Part shown: piece after piece, positions 20,877 through 28,935 of the stretch
How positions within the stretch are numbered: position 1 is the stretch's first letter
Layout: each line of letters starts with the position of its first letter
NCBI GenBank assembly: GCA_964058805.1
Contig: CAXKVV010001689.1
Span: 1 to 28,935 of the forward strand
Reading direction: 5' to 3'
From: Schoenoplectus triqueter
Lineage: Eukaryota > Streptophyta > Magnoliopsida > Poales > Cyperaceae
DNA length: 28,935 nucleotides
Made by a program: the position numbers and the translations under genes
The notes under the pieces: generated by a model
What the model saw: the letters and a program-made list of their open reading frames with translations, nothing else
The model's database searches: none
What the model was told of the DNA's origin: nothing

Positions 20877-23800
20877 ATGGAAGATACTGGCAAAGAGAAG
20901 AAGACACAACTGTCGAAAGCAATGGCGAGAGGAGGTGGTGTGCTAATTCAGTATCCTATGCTGAACGACGCAAATTATGGCCTGTGGGCTGTAAAAATGA
21001 AGATTATCCTGCGTGCACTTGGTGTGTGGGAGGCAATAGAGGGTAAAGTACCGATCAAAGAAGACAAAGATCATGACGCCCTGGCTGCAATATCTCAGGC
21101 CGTGCCAGATACTGTAATGATGGCAATTGCAGAGAAGGATTCAGCAAAGGAAGCATGGGAGGCTATCAAGGAGATGAGTGTAGGCGAGGATCGTGTCAGA
21201 AAGGCAAGGGCACAAGTGCTGTAACGACAATTTGATCGTATTATCATGGAAGGTTCTACAAACATTCTTGAATTCTCTCAAAAACTCACAAGCATGGTGG
21301 GTGAAATTCGCTCTCTTGGAGTAGAATTGAAGGACAGTGCAGTTGTCGAGAAATTATTTAGTGTCGTCTCAGATAGATTTTTTCCTATCATCGGTACAAT
21401 AGAACAATGGGGAGATGTGTCAATGATGTCTGTTACAGAAGCGATAGGATGCTTAAGGGTGTTTGAGGAAAGTCTAAAGGGGCGATAACATCATAAAGAA
21501 GAAGAAGAAAAGGTGATGTTCACACGTGCACAATGGAAAGCATTGTCCATAAAAGAAAAGAAGGGCAGTGAAGGTTCTGGCAGTGGGCATAGTTATAGCC
21601 AAGAAAGTGGATGTGGAAATGGAAAAGAGAAGAAATCATATCAGAAGTTTGACAAGTCGAGAATCAAGTGCTTTAATTGTTCAAAACATAGGCATTTTGC
21701 ATCAGAATGCCGTCAGCCCAAGAAGGAGAAGGCATTTATAGTAGAGAAGGGAGATGATGAGCCTGTTCTGTTAATGTTTGAAACATGTGAACTAATGGAA
21801 AACAAGGCAGAAACAACTGATGTAGTAACACTGATGGAGGAGAACATTCAACTCCATCTCGGTGTGAAAGAGAAGGATGATTGGAATATCTGGTATCTTG
21901 ACACGGGTGTCAGTAATCATATAACTGGTTGTAAGGAGCAATTCACCGAACTTGATACATCTATTAGAGGCACTGTTAAATTTGATGATGGATCGACTGT
22001 GTCCATCGGTTGTTGTGGCACTGTGCTAATCAAGGGTCGCACGAGTGAACACAAGGCACTAACTGAGGTGTATTATATTCCGAAGCTAACTAGCAACATC
22101 ATTAGTTTGGGTCAACTCGAGGAGCGGGGATGCAAAGTCATGATGGAAAATGGCTACCTACGAGTATTTGATCGCAAAGGACACTTGCTGGTTCGGGTCG
22201 AGAGAGCAAGAAACAGATTGTACATCCTCAATCTTGATCTTGCACAGCCAGTATGTTTAATGGCACGCCTTGATAGTGACGCTTGGAGATGGCATGCACG
22301 ATATGGACATCTAAATTTTCAAGCTCTGCGTAAACTTAGCCAGGAGGGCTTAGTTGAGGGTGTTCCGTTAGTTAACCATGTGGAGCAGTTGTGCAATGGA
22401 TGCCTCGTTGGCAAACAATGCCGCACACCATTCCCTCAGGAGGCAAACTACAGAGCAAGCAAGATATTGGAACTATTACATGGTGATCTATGCGGACCCA
22501 TCACACCTCAAACCCCGGCCGACAACAAATATTTTTTACTGATGGTTGATGATTATAGTAGATACATATGGATTGCATTGTTGAAATCCAAAGATAAAGC
22601 TTTTCAAGCCTTCAAGGAGATCAAGGTGGCGGCTGAAGTAGAAACAGATGCAAAGCTGAAAGCATTCCGCACTGATCGGGGAAGTGAATTCAAGTTAAAT
22701 GAGTTCATTGACTATTGTAAGCAGATGGGCATCAAAAGGTACTTGACCGCCCCTTATTCGCCTCAGCAAAATGGGATGGTCGAACGTAGGAACCAGACTG
22801 TTGTTGCTATGGCACGTAGCATGATGAAGAGTATGAATATGCCTGCAGAATTTTAGGGAGAAGCTGTAGCAACCGCGGTCTACATCCTGAACCATGCACC
22901 AACCAAAAGTGTGATTGGGATGACGCCGTACGAAGCATGGTACAAGCGGAAGCCAACAGTACATCACATGCGTATGTTTGGATGTGTAGTACATGTGAAA
23001 GAAGTAAAAGACCATATCAGGAAACTCGCGGTGCGCAGCTCTCTGATGGTGTTCATTGGATATGAGAGTTGTTCGAAGGCATATCGTGTATATGATCCAT
23101 CCACTAAGAAGGTATTTATAACACGTGATGTCATTTTTGAGGAACAGAAGGCGTGGGACTAGAGAACCATGCAACATGCAGAGGAAACTCCATATGGTGA
23201 TGTGTTTCATGTAGCTTATGAACAAACTACACCTATAAGTAGCGATGAGAGCATCAAATCACAGCAGACATCATCCACTCAAATACAAAACATAGCACAA
23301 GGGGAGGAAGGTGAAACAGAAGAAATAATATTGGTGTCGCCTGACACACCTGAGGCACCCATAACACATGGCACAGTTGTGGAACCGACCTCATCATGGG
23401 AAGCACTAGTAAGAATGCGCAGCTTACATGAACTTTATGATGTAACTGAACCAATGCAACTTGATTATTCTGACCTCTGTTTGCTGGGTACAGAAGAGCC
23501 AACAACTTTCCAAGATGCTGACAGAGAAGAAAGTTGGAGATGTGCTATGCAGGAGGAGATAGATTCCATTCGCAACAATCAAACTTGGAGTCTAGTAGAG
23601 CCTTCTGCTGATCAGCGAGTCATAAGACTAAAATGGGTTTATAAAGTAAAGAAAGACTTTGATGGAAAGGTGGTGAAACACAAAGCACGCTTAGTGGCAA
23701 AGGGGTACGTGCAGAAACAAAGTATTGATTTTGAGGAAGTGTTTGCACCAGTCGCAAGAATGGAAATAGTCAGATTGCTCATTGCTCTAGCAGCTCAAGA

Positions 23801-25049
23801 AGGGTGGTGACTTCATCACATGGATGTTAAGTCAGCCTTTTTGAATGGTGAATTAGAAGAAGAAGTGTACGTAAGACAACCACCCGGTTTTGAGGAGAAG
23901 GGAAGTGAATATAAGGTACTGAAATTGCACAAAGCTTTGTACGGTTTAAAACAGGCCCCGAGAGCTTGGAACTCAAAGCTAGACAGCACAATGATGTCAA
24001 TTGGATTTGAGAGAAGCTCGTTTGAGCATGCTGTATACAAAAGGGGCAAAGGGGAGAATCATCTCCTTGTCGGTGTGTACGTGGATGATTTGGTAATTAC
24101 AGGAAATTATGAGGAAGAAATTGCAAATTTCAAGCAGCAGATGAAGGAGGTTTTTAATATGAGTGATCTAGGCTTGTTGAGTTATTATCTCGGCATAGAA
24201 GTTTACCAATTGCCGAGTAATATTTCACTTTGCTAGGAGGCATTTGCGAAAAGGATCCTTCATGACTGCGGTATGGCAGATTGTAATTCAACTCAAACCC
24301 CAATGGAAGTAAGACTCAAATTGAGCAAGAAAAGCTCGTCACCACCAGTGAATCAAACTACATATAGAAGCATTGTGGGTAGTTTGAGGTATCTCACGCA
24401 TACCAGGCCGAATCTAGCCTATTCGGTTGGCATTGTGAGTAGATACATGGAGTCTCCAAAAACCAAACATATGGCTGCTGTGAAACATATATTGCGATAT
24501 GTTAAAGGCACACCTGGTATGGGTTGTTACTATGAAAGAAAGAAAGCAGGAGTAAAACCATGTTTGGTGGGTTACAGTGACAGCGACATGGTCGGTGATG
24601 TAGATGATCGTAAAAGCACAACTGGAGTTGCTTTCTTCTTGGGCTCTAACCTAATCAGTTGGTCGTCAAGAAAGCAAACGGTGGTTGCACTATCCTCATG
24701 TGAAACAGAATATATAGCGGCAACATCAGCGGCGTGTCACGGAGTTTGGTTAGGATCCCTTCTTGCTGATCTCTTGAACCAAAACCCTGGTAAGGTGATG
24801 CTCAACATCGACAACAAATCTGCCATCTCTCTGTGTAAGAATCCTATACACCATGACCGAAATAAGCATATTGATACTCGATTTCATTACATAAGGGAAT
24901 GTGTAGAAGAAGGGAAGATCATGATTGAGCACATTGGAACAAATGATCAGCTTGCGGACATTCTAACTAAACCGCTGGGAAGACTCAAATTTCTGGAAAT
25001 GAGAGAGAGGATTGGATTGTGTACAGTGAAGAAGACACAACAAACTTAG
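20877..25049 (+). pseudogene. Copia gag-pol polyprotein, disrupted by six in-frame stops
   Basis: One frame of 1391 codons runs from ATG 20877 to TAG 25047-25049 with no frameshift. Stops interrupt it at 21222, 21486, 22854, 23160, 23808 and 24234 (first base of each). In order it shows Gag with a CX2CX4HX4C zinc knuckle (from 21669, with R at the usual G before the histidine); protease with DTG (about 21899); a GAG-pre-integrase H-H-C-C finger (22270-22440); an integrase catalytic core with its D, D and E residues; reverse transcriptase with YVDD (about 24080); and RNase H with the TKPL end (about 24970). In the family the polyprotein is cleaved to virus-like particle and enzyme components for copy-and-paste transposition. 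Each stop differs by one C-to-T or G-to-A change from a sense codon, so decay looks like cytosine deamination. Confidence 0.92.
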
Positions 25050-25058
25050 GGAAGTGAA
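25048..25058 (+). other. Polypurine tract
   Basis: AGGGAAGTGAA directly precedes the 3' LTR and would prime plus-strand synthesis. It contains a single T. It overlaps the final stop codon of gag-pol. Confidence 0.75.
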
Positions 25059-25392
25059 TGTTAGTTTAAGCTAGTTGTGTCACGTTAATGTTTTTATGTT
25101 TTTCTTCTGAGTTATGTTTTTGTAATCACCAATTATGGTGCAGAATTATTCTTAGTAAGAAATCTTTTATTTTGGTAGCCAAGAATATGGCGTGGAAGGA
25201 ATCCACAACATATTTGTAAGCTATGGTTTAGATAAGTATTAATTTCTGTAATAGAGAATTGCTAATAAATATGAGAGAAAACCCTGAAAACGGTGCAGTA
25301 GTTTTTTGCACCACAAATCTTTTCCTTTCTGTTTTTACCAGTTTTTTTAAGCAAGTGTTGAGAGTTCTGATCTAGGGCTGTAGATTCCAACA
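25059..25392 (+). repeat. 3' LTR of the Copia element
   Basis: 334 bp, TGTTAGTT to CCAACA, followed at once by the CACAC target duplication. It lies 493 bp upstream of the XXT start codon in the same orientation. Confidence 0.95.
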
Positions 25393-25397
25393 CACAC

Positions 25398-25885
25398 CGA
25401 TGATAATAATATATAGGATGCTATGCAATATTATTGGCTAGCTGTTGTCTATGACTATTATAAAAATGTCACCTGCTAAGAATTGGTTATAATATATTTA
25501 ATGTTTAAAACCTTTGAATTTTAGCAATTATTGTTTAATTTTAATGTGCCTTGCATGTCTGCGCGCTACAGAGGTTCATCCTCCTCAATCACCTCAAATT
25601 ATGAAAAAAAAAATTATTTCGTTCGTGAGCCCCATCAATTGCATGTTTTCTCCAGCCCAGTTCTGTTACGAATCCCTCCAACTGCAACTACCTCTCATGA
25701 TCTCCTCTCTCTCTCTCTCCCAAAGAGTGCTGCCGGACTTGGCCTCACGTCTTGAATAGATATACACTACAGAAAGTGTTGGAGGAGAACGAACCTGATC
25801 AGAGAGGAGGAGGGAGAGAAAGAGGAGCCTTTCACTTTGCACTTATCTTCACCAGCAACAACTTTGTCCTGTGGGGCAAAAAGGT
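25398..25885 (+). promoter_or_regulatory. Promoter and 5' leader region of the XXT gene
   Basis: An aatatatagg TATA-like motif lies near 25408 and AT-rich DNA follows. From about 25680 the sequence becomes CT-rich with a (CT)n run (25691-25720), then GA-rich (25783-25826), a pattern common in plant leaders. An in-frame TGA at 25796 and the absence of any ATG between it and 25886 fix the start codon. The Copia element has replaced or displaced whatever lay further upstream. Confidence 0.45.
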
Positions 25886-27229
25886 ATGGGGTCCAAGTCC
25901 CGTTTAGCCCGGTTTAATGTACCGGCATCTCGATACCGGGTTCCTCGTGGCCATCAGATCAAAAAATCTTTGAGCAACTTCTTGCTCACCTTCATTTGCG
26001 GATTTGTCACGATACTGGTGTTACGTGGTACCATGGGCATTGGTAATCTAACTGGTGCTGCACCTGTTTCAGCCGACCAACAAGTCATGGAGGACATCGA
26101 CCGGATCCTTCACGAGATTCGCACTGACTCTGAACCTGAATCTGAAGACCCCTTTACATTCATGTACAATGCCAACTCGAATGGACACAACTGGACTTTT
26201 GCTGAAGCCGTTGAAGCATTGAATTTCTCTCTGGGGCCAAAGATCTCTGATTGGGATCATCAACGCCGGGTTTGGTTATCTCAAAACCCAAACTTTCCTA
26301 GCCATGTTGTGGGAAAGCCACACATCCTTCTCCTTACCGGGTCACCCCCAAACCCATGTGACAATCCACTTGGTGACCACACTCTACTAAAATCGATAAA
26401 AAACAAAATCGACTACTGCCGCCTCCATGGAATTGAGATTATTTACAACATGGCGCTTGTTGACAAGGATTTTACAGAATACTGGGCAAAGCTTCCGTTC
26501 ATCCGACGGCTGATGTTGTCTCATCCCGAAGTCGAATGGATATGGTGGATGGACAGCGATGCAATCTTCACCGACATGGCATTTGAATTACCTTTTGATA
26601 AATACAAAGATCACAATTTAATTATCCATGGCTACCCTGATTTATTATTTGAGCAGCACTCATGGATTGCATTAAATGCTGGCGTCTTCGTCATCAGAAA
26701 CTGTCAGTGGTCTCTTGACCTATTTGATGCATGGGCGCCCATGGGCCCGAAAGGAATCATCAGAGATCTAGCCGGCAAATTATTAACCGAGAACCTGAAA
26801 GGTCGACCGGCATTCGAGGCTGACGACCAATCAGCTCTTATCTATCTTCTAATATCTCAGCAAGATAAATGGTTGAGTAAGGTGTATGTCGAGAACTCAT
26901 ATTACCTTCACGGATTTTGGGCTGGATTGGTTGATAAGTATGAGGAGATGATGACGAAGCATCATCCGGGTCTTGGCGATGAGAGGTGGCCTTTCGTGAC
27001 CCATTTTGTCGGGTGTAAGCCATGCGGATCATACGGTGATTACCCGGTAGAAAGATGCCTTAATAGCATGGAGAGGGCATTCAATTTTGCTGATAATCAG
27101 GTCTTAAGATTGTATGGATTTGCACATTACGGGCTATTGAACCCGAAAATTAAGCGGGTCCGGGAACAAACCGCCGACCCGCTTCAAGTGAAGGAGAATC
27201 TTGACATGGCGGCAAGAATAATTATTTAG
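25886..27229 (+). CDS. XXT5: Xyloglucan 6-xylosyltransferase, GT34 family (XXT5 type)
   Basis: The intronless 447-residue product would transfer xylose from UDP-xylose to the glucan backbone of xyloglucan in the Golgi. It is a type II membrane protein: basic N-terminus, helix at about 32-46 (then RGTMGIGNL), an acidic stem with two N-glycosylation sites (N102, N113), and a GT34 domain from about residue 115. Seen motifs are DSD metal site 223-225 in WWMDSDA, APMGPKG 284-290, EADDQSA 311-317 and HFVGCKPCG 373-381. Similarity to the XXT3/4/5 clade is strong (ICGFVTILVLRGT, GYPDLLF, YYLHGFW, GLGDERWPF), and the length is usual for it. Odd points: LNAGVF (263-268) where the family mostly has LNTGSF, and a GTG five codons upstream where the MGQ start of relatives would be. 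In Arabidopsis XXT5 works in complexes with XXT1/2. The enzyme is probably functional but divergent; a GT34 galactomannan galactosyltransferase role is less likely. Confidence 0.9.
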   Translation: MGSKSRLARFNVPASRYRVPRGHQIKKSLSNFLLTFICGFVTILVLRGTMGIGNLTGAAPVSADQQVMEDIDRILHEIRTDSEPESEDPFTFMYNANSNGHNWTFAEAVEALNFSLGPKISDWDHQRRVWLSQNPNFPSHVVGKPHILLLTGSPPNPCDNPLGDHTLLKSIKNKIDYCRLHGIEIIYNMALVDKDFTEYWAKLPFIRRLMLSHPEVEWIWWMDSDAIFTDMAFELPFDKYKDHNLIIHGYPDLLFEQHSWIALNAGVFVIRNCQWSLDLFDAWAPMGPKGIIRDLAGKLLTENLKGRPAFEADDQSALIYLLISQQDKWLSKVYVENSYYLHGFWAGLVDKYEEMMTKHHPGLGDERWPFVTHFVGCKPCGSYGDYPVERCLNSMERAFNFADNQVLRLYGFAHYGLLNPKIKRVREQTADPLQVKENLDMAARIII

Positions 27230-27708
27230 TAGGACAGATTCTTTTTTTTTCTCCTTTATCTTACTGTCATTATATATGTTATTGAGATAGGATCAGTATG
27301 TTTGTTTTAATTTTAATTGATATTTACGGCTACAAGGATAATATACCTGTTATTGTTATTTTTTTCTTTTTGTAAGACTCTTGTGCAATATTAATTTATC
27401 GCGATATCTTTCTCGCTCATCATTGTCCAAATATTTGGATTTGCAAACCTTCTAGATTTTATTCGCATAAAAGAGTTATAATTGAGAAAAATAAAAGTCA
27501 GCTACTAATTGTTCTCTCTTCGTTTTGGTTACGGACAACACATTGCCAGTTAGTGCTTGGAAATAGTTGTTTATTTTTTATTTTAAATTTTCCAATTCCA
27601 ACCAAGAAAACTAAAAGAGAAGAGTATTTTACAAGAAAGAAAACTGATTGTTTTTTCAGGAAAAAAAGGACTTAATATTATTCAAGGAACGAAGAATAAA
27701 TGTGGACT
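27230..27708. other. 3' flank of XXT and spacer
   Basis: T-rich 3' region directly after the stop; no canonical AATAAA was seen. No other feature before the Copia-like LTR at 27709. Confidence 0.45.
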
Positions 27709-28342
27709 TGTTATAAAATATTAAATGATAGATGTTTCATCTTTTTCATCTCCTTTCATAATGATAGAAGTTTTTCATTCTCTTTACCTCCTCTTTAATT
27801 CTAGATTTAATTTTGTATTAACTTTTTCTTTTATTACATGATATTTCTCTAGCCTATAAATAGAGGCTTGTATGTTATTGATGGTGATAGATCTCTAGAA
27901 GAGATAATATAGAAATAAGATTTTAGCATCTCACAACTTTTGTCTTCTATCTTTATTTTATAATACGTTATCAACACAAATTCGCTCTAGTCGAATTGTG
28001 ACGGAAGTTTATTTTATAGTAGAAGCACGAGATCGACATAATCAGATTATCGTAAGATTGTTTCTAAAAAGAGGTACACTTTAGATTATATTTTATCATT
28101 TTATCATTAATTATAATATTTATTTTCTTAATGAAATTGTTCTTATATTGGATGAGACTAATATTTTCATTCCCCGAAGAGAATGATAAAATAAGTAAAT
28201 ATCAGAAATATTTTTTTATTTATTCAATAATCAGAAGTTATTGATATTTTTAATGGCCAGAAGTCATTGTATTTAATAATTGAAAGTTTTATCAAAATGT
28301 GTTACAATTGATAACCCGAAGTTATCGATATACTTAATAACC
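27709..28342 (+). mobile_element. Truncated Ty1-copia element: 5' LTR plus leader
   Basis: A 257-bp LTR-like segment runs from TGTTATAAAATATT (27709) to TTTTATAATA (27965). It contains CTATAAATAG (27854-27863), as in the solo LTR at 12033. Immediately after comes cgttatcaacaca, closely resembling the cgttatcagcacga that follows many plant Copia LTRs as primer site. The next 370 bp carry degenerate gaagttattgat or gaagtcatt repeats typical of the untranslated leader of that group. No gag-pol or 3' LTR is present. The right edge is approximate. The LTR end TATAATA deviates from the canonical CA. Confidence 0.6.
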
Positions 28343-28343
28343 G

Positions 28344-28414
28344 GAGCCATGTCAGCTGACACTGGTCCCACTTATGCCACGTGGCAGCAACACACTGAGC
28401 CATGTCAGCTGACA
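28344..28414. promoter_or_regulatory. Paired palindromes with central G-box
   Basis: An 18-bp direct repeat, gagccatgtcagctgaca, occurs at 28344-28361 and 28397-28414. Each ends in the perfect palindrome TGTCAGCTGACA. Between them is a second perfect palindrome, TGCCACGTGGCA (28375-28386), which contains the CACGTG G-box bound by plant bZIP and bHLH factors. Spacing is 53 bp. It may be a control region for a gene to the right. Confidence 0.45.
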
Positions 28415-28935
28415 GTTAACAGATCATTAGACTTAGAAGGGAGGGTTTAATTAGATGGACCTATCAGATTGTGCCACATCAACCTAATTAACACTAAGCA
28501 GTAGACTAATCAGTTGATGACTAGATCTGTGAGCCCAAAGTCATAATACTTACATATAGGGCCCACATGTCAGGGATTTAAGTAGGCGGTTCATTCATTC
28601 ATCCATACACCAAGTCTACATAGTACTAAGCAGAAGATTTAAATCGAAGAGAAGAAAGGCAATGTGTTCCTGGCCCATGCGTGTTGTTCCTCTGACAGTG
28701 GGCCCTTTTGCTTTGTGGATTCTGTGCGCCGAGTTCAGCCTCTCTGGAGGTTTCTCCTTCTCCCCTCCCTCTCTTTCTCCTTCTTCTCGACGAGGTTGAG
28801 GGCGCCATTAGAGGCGATCAAGCTATCTACAGCTCCAAACTTTGAGTTTTCTTAACTAGAGCTGCCAAATGCATAAGAGAGAAAGGGTGAATGATCAAAA
28901 TTGAGAAGTAGCAAGTGAATAAGGTAGTTGAGAGA
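28415..28935. other. Probable promoter or leader of a gene beyond the window
   Basis: The sequence contains gggcccacatgtcag (28559-28573), a motif frequent in plant promoters, then a CT-rich transcribed-looking stretch (28735-28790). Short frames on both strands (about 60 codons) show no family features. No gene is called. Confidence 0.3.

Larger units (their letters stand above)
20513..25392 (+). mobile_element. Full-length Ty1-copia LTR retrotransposon (4880 bp)
   Basis: Two LTRs (20513-20845 and 25059-25392) enclose a primer-binding site, one gag-pol frame and a polypurine tract. The 5-bp duplication CACAC flanks it (20508-20512 and 25393-25397). Domain order is Gag, protease, integrase, reverse transcriptase, RNase H, with integrase before reverse transcriptase, which defines Copia. 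The LTRs differ by about 10 substitutions (8 transitions) and one 1-bp indel, near 3%. At a commonly used grass LTR rate of 1.3e-8 per site per year that would be roughly 1 million years; the rate is an assumption here. The coding frame is broken by six stop codons, so it is not autonomous. Confidence 0.95.

Noticed and set aside
22695..23225. 176-codon frame on the minus strand within the Copia element
   Set aside because: It is antisense to the recognised integrase frame and is a shadow of it.
25871..25885. GTG as start of the XXT coding region
   Set aside because: Plant nuclear genes start at ATG almost always, so the coding region is placed at ATG 25886. The five upstream codons are kept only as a finding.
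28626..28808. 60-codon basic frame (MAPSTSSRRRRKR start) on the minus strand as a gene
   Set aside because: Arginine richness follows from the CT-rich plus strand; no splice continuation or family match is visible.

Overview
The window is nuclear DNA of a flowering plant. It holds a cysteine-rich receptor-like kinase gene with plant-type introns, a GT34 xyloglucan xylosyltransferase gene, an F-box relic, and a dense set of plant transposons (Ty1-copia, CACTA, hAT, PIF/Harbinger-like, fold-back MITEs) in AT-rich intergenic DNA. I cannot resolve the species or settle monocot versus eudicot. Nothing suggests bacterial or organellar DNA, and I saw no rRNA, tRNA or CRISPR array.

Layout. At 1-2394 (minus) lie the 5' exons of a CRK gene, which leaves the window just after the HRDLK catalytic loop. 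Two related non-autonomous CACTA-type elements lie in opposite orientation at about 3.7-4.7 kb and 6274-7586. From 8.8 to 10.3 kb there is an alternating B-A-B-A series of four fold-back MITEs separated by (TA)n tracts, followed by a GACCCGA-rich minisatellite. An F-box pseudogene (11674-11990) is followed by a solo LTR with a perfect 5-bp target duplication (12033-12483). Next comes a 3-kb array of about 178-bp satellite monomers with a roughly 2.4-kb higher-order period (12511-15464). A GC- and CT-rich LTR-like relic (15465 to about 17.2 kb) cuts the array off abruptly, and a possible orphan exon on the minus strand follows. Small hAT-like and PIF/Harbinger-like elements, both with target duplications, sit at 19.4-20.0 kb.

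A complete 4.9-kb Ty1-copia element (20513-25392, duplication CACAC) follows. Its gag-pol frame has six nonsense codons but no frameshift. Less than 500 bp downstream, in the same orientation, is an intronless XXT5-type gene (25886-27229). After it come a truncated second Copia element (27709 to about 28342) and a region with palindromic, promoter-like motifs running to the window edge.

How the parts relate. The two host genes are independent: one is a plasma-membrane receptor kinase for stress or immune signalling, the other a Golgi enzyme of cell-wall xyloglucan synthesis. Most of the rest is transposon and satellite DNA. The most unusual structures are the MITE/TA chain, the higher-order satellite island, the transition-type stop codons of the Copia element, and the apparent loss of the ancestral start codon in the XXT gene.
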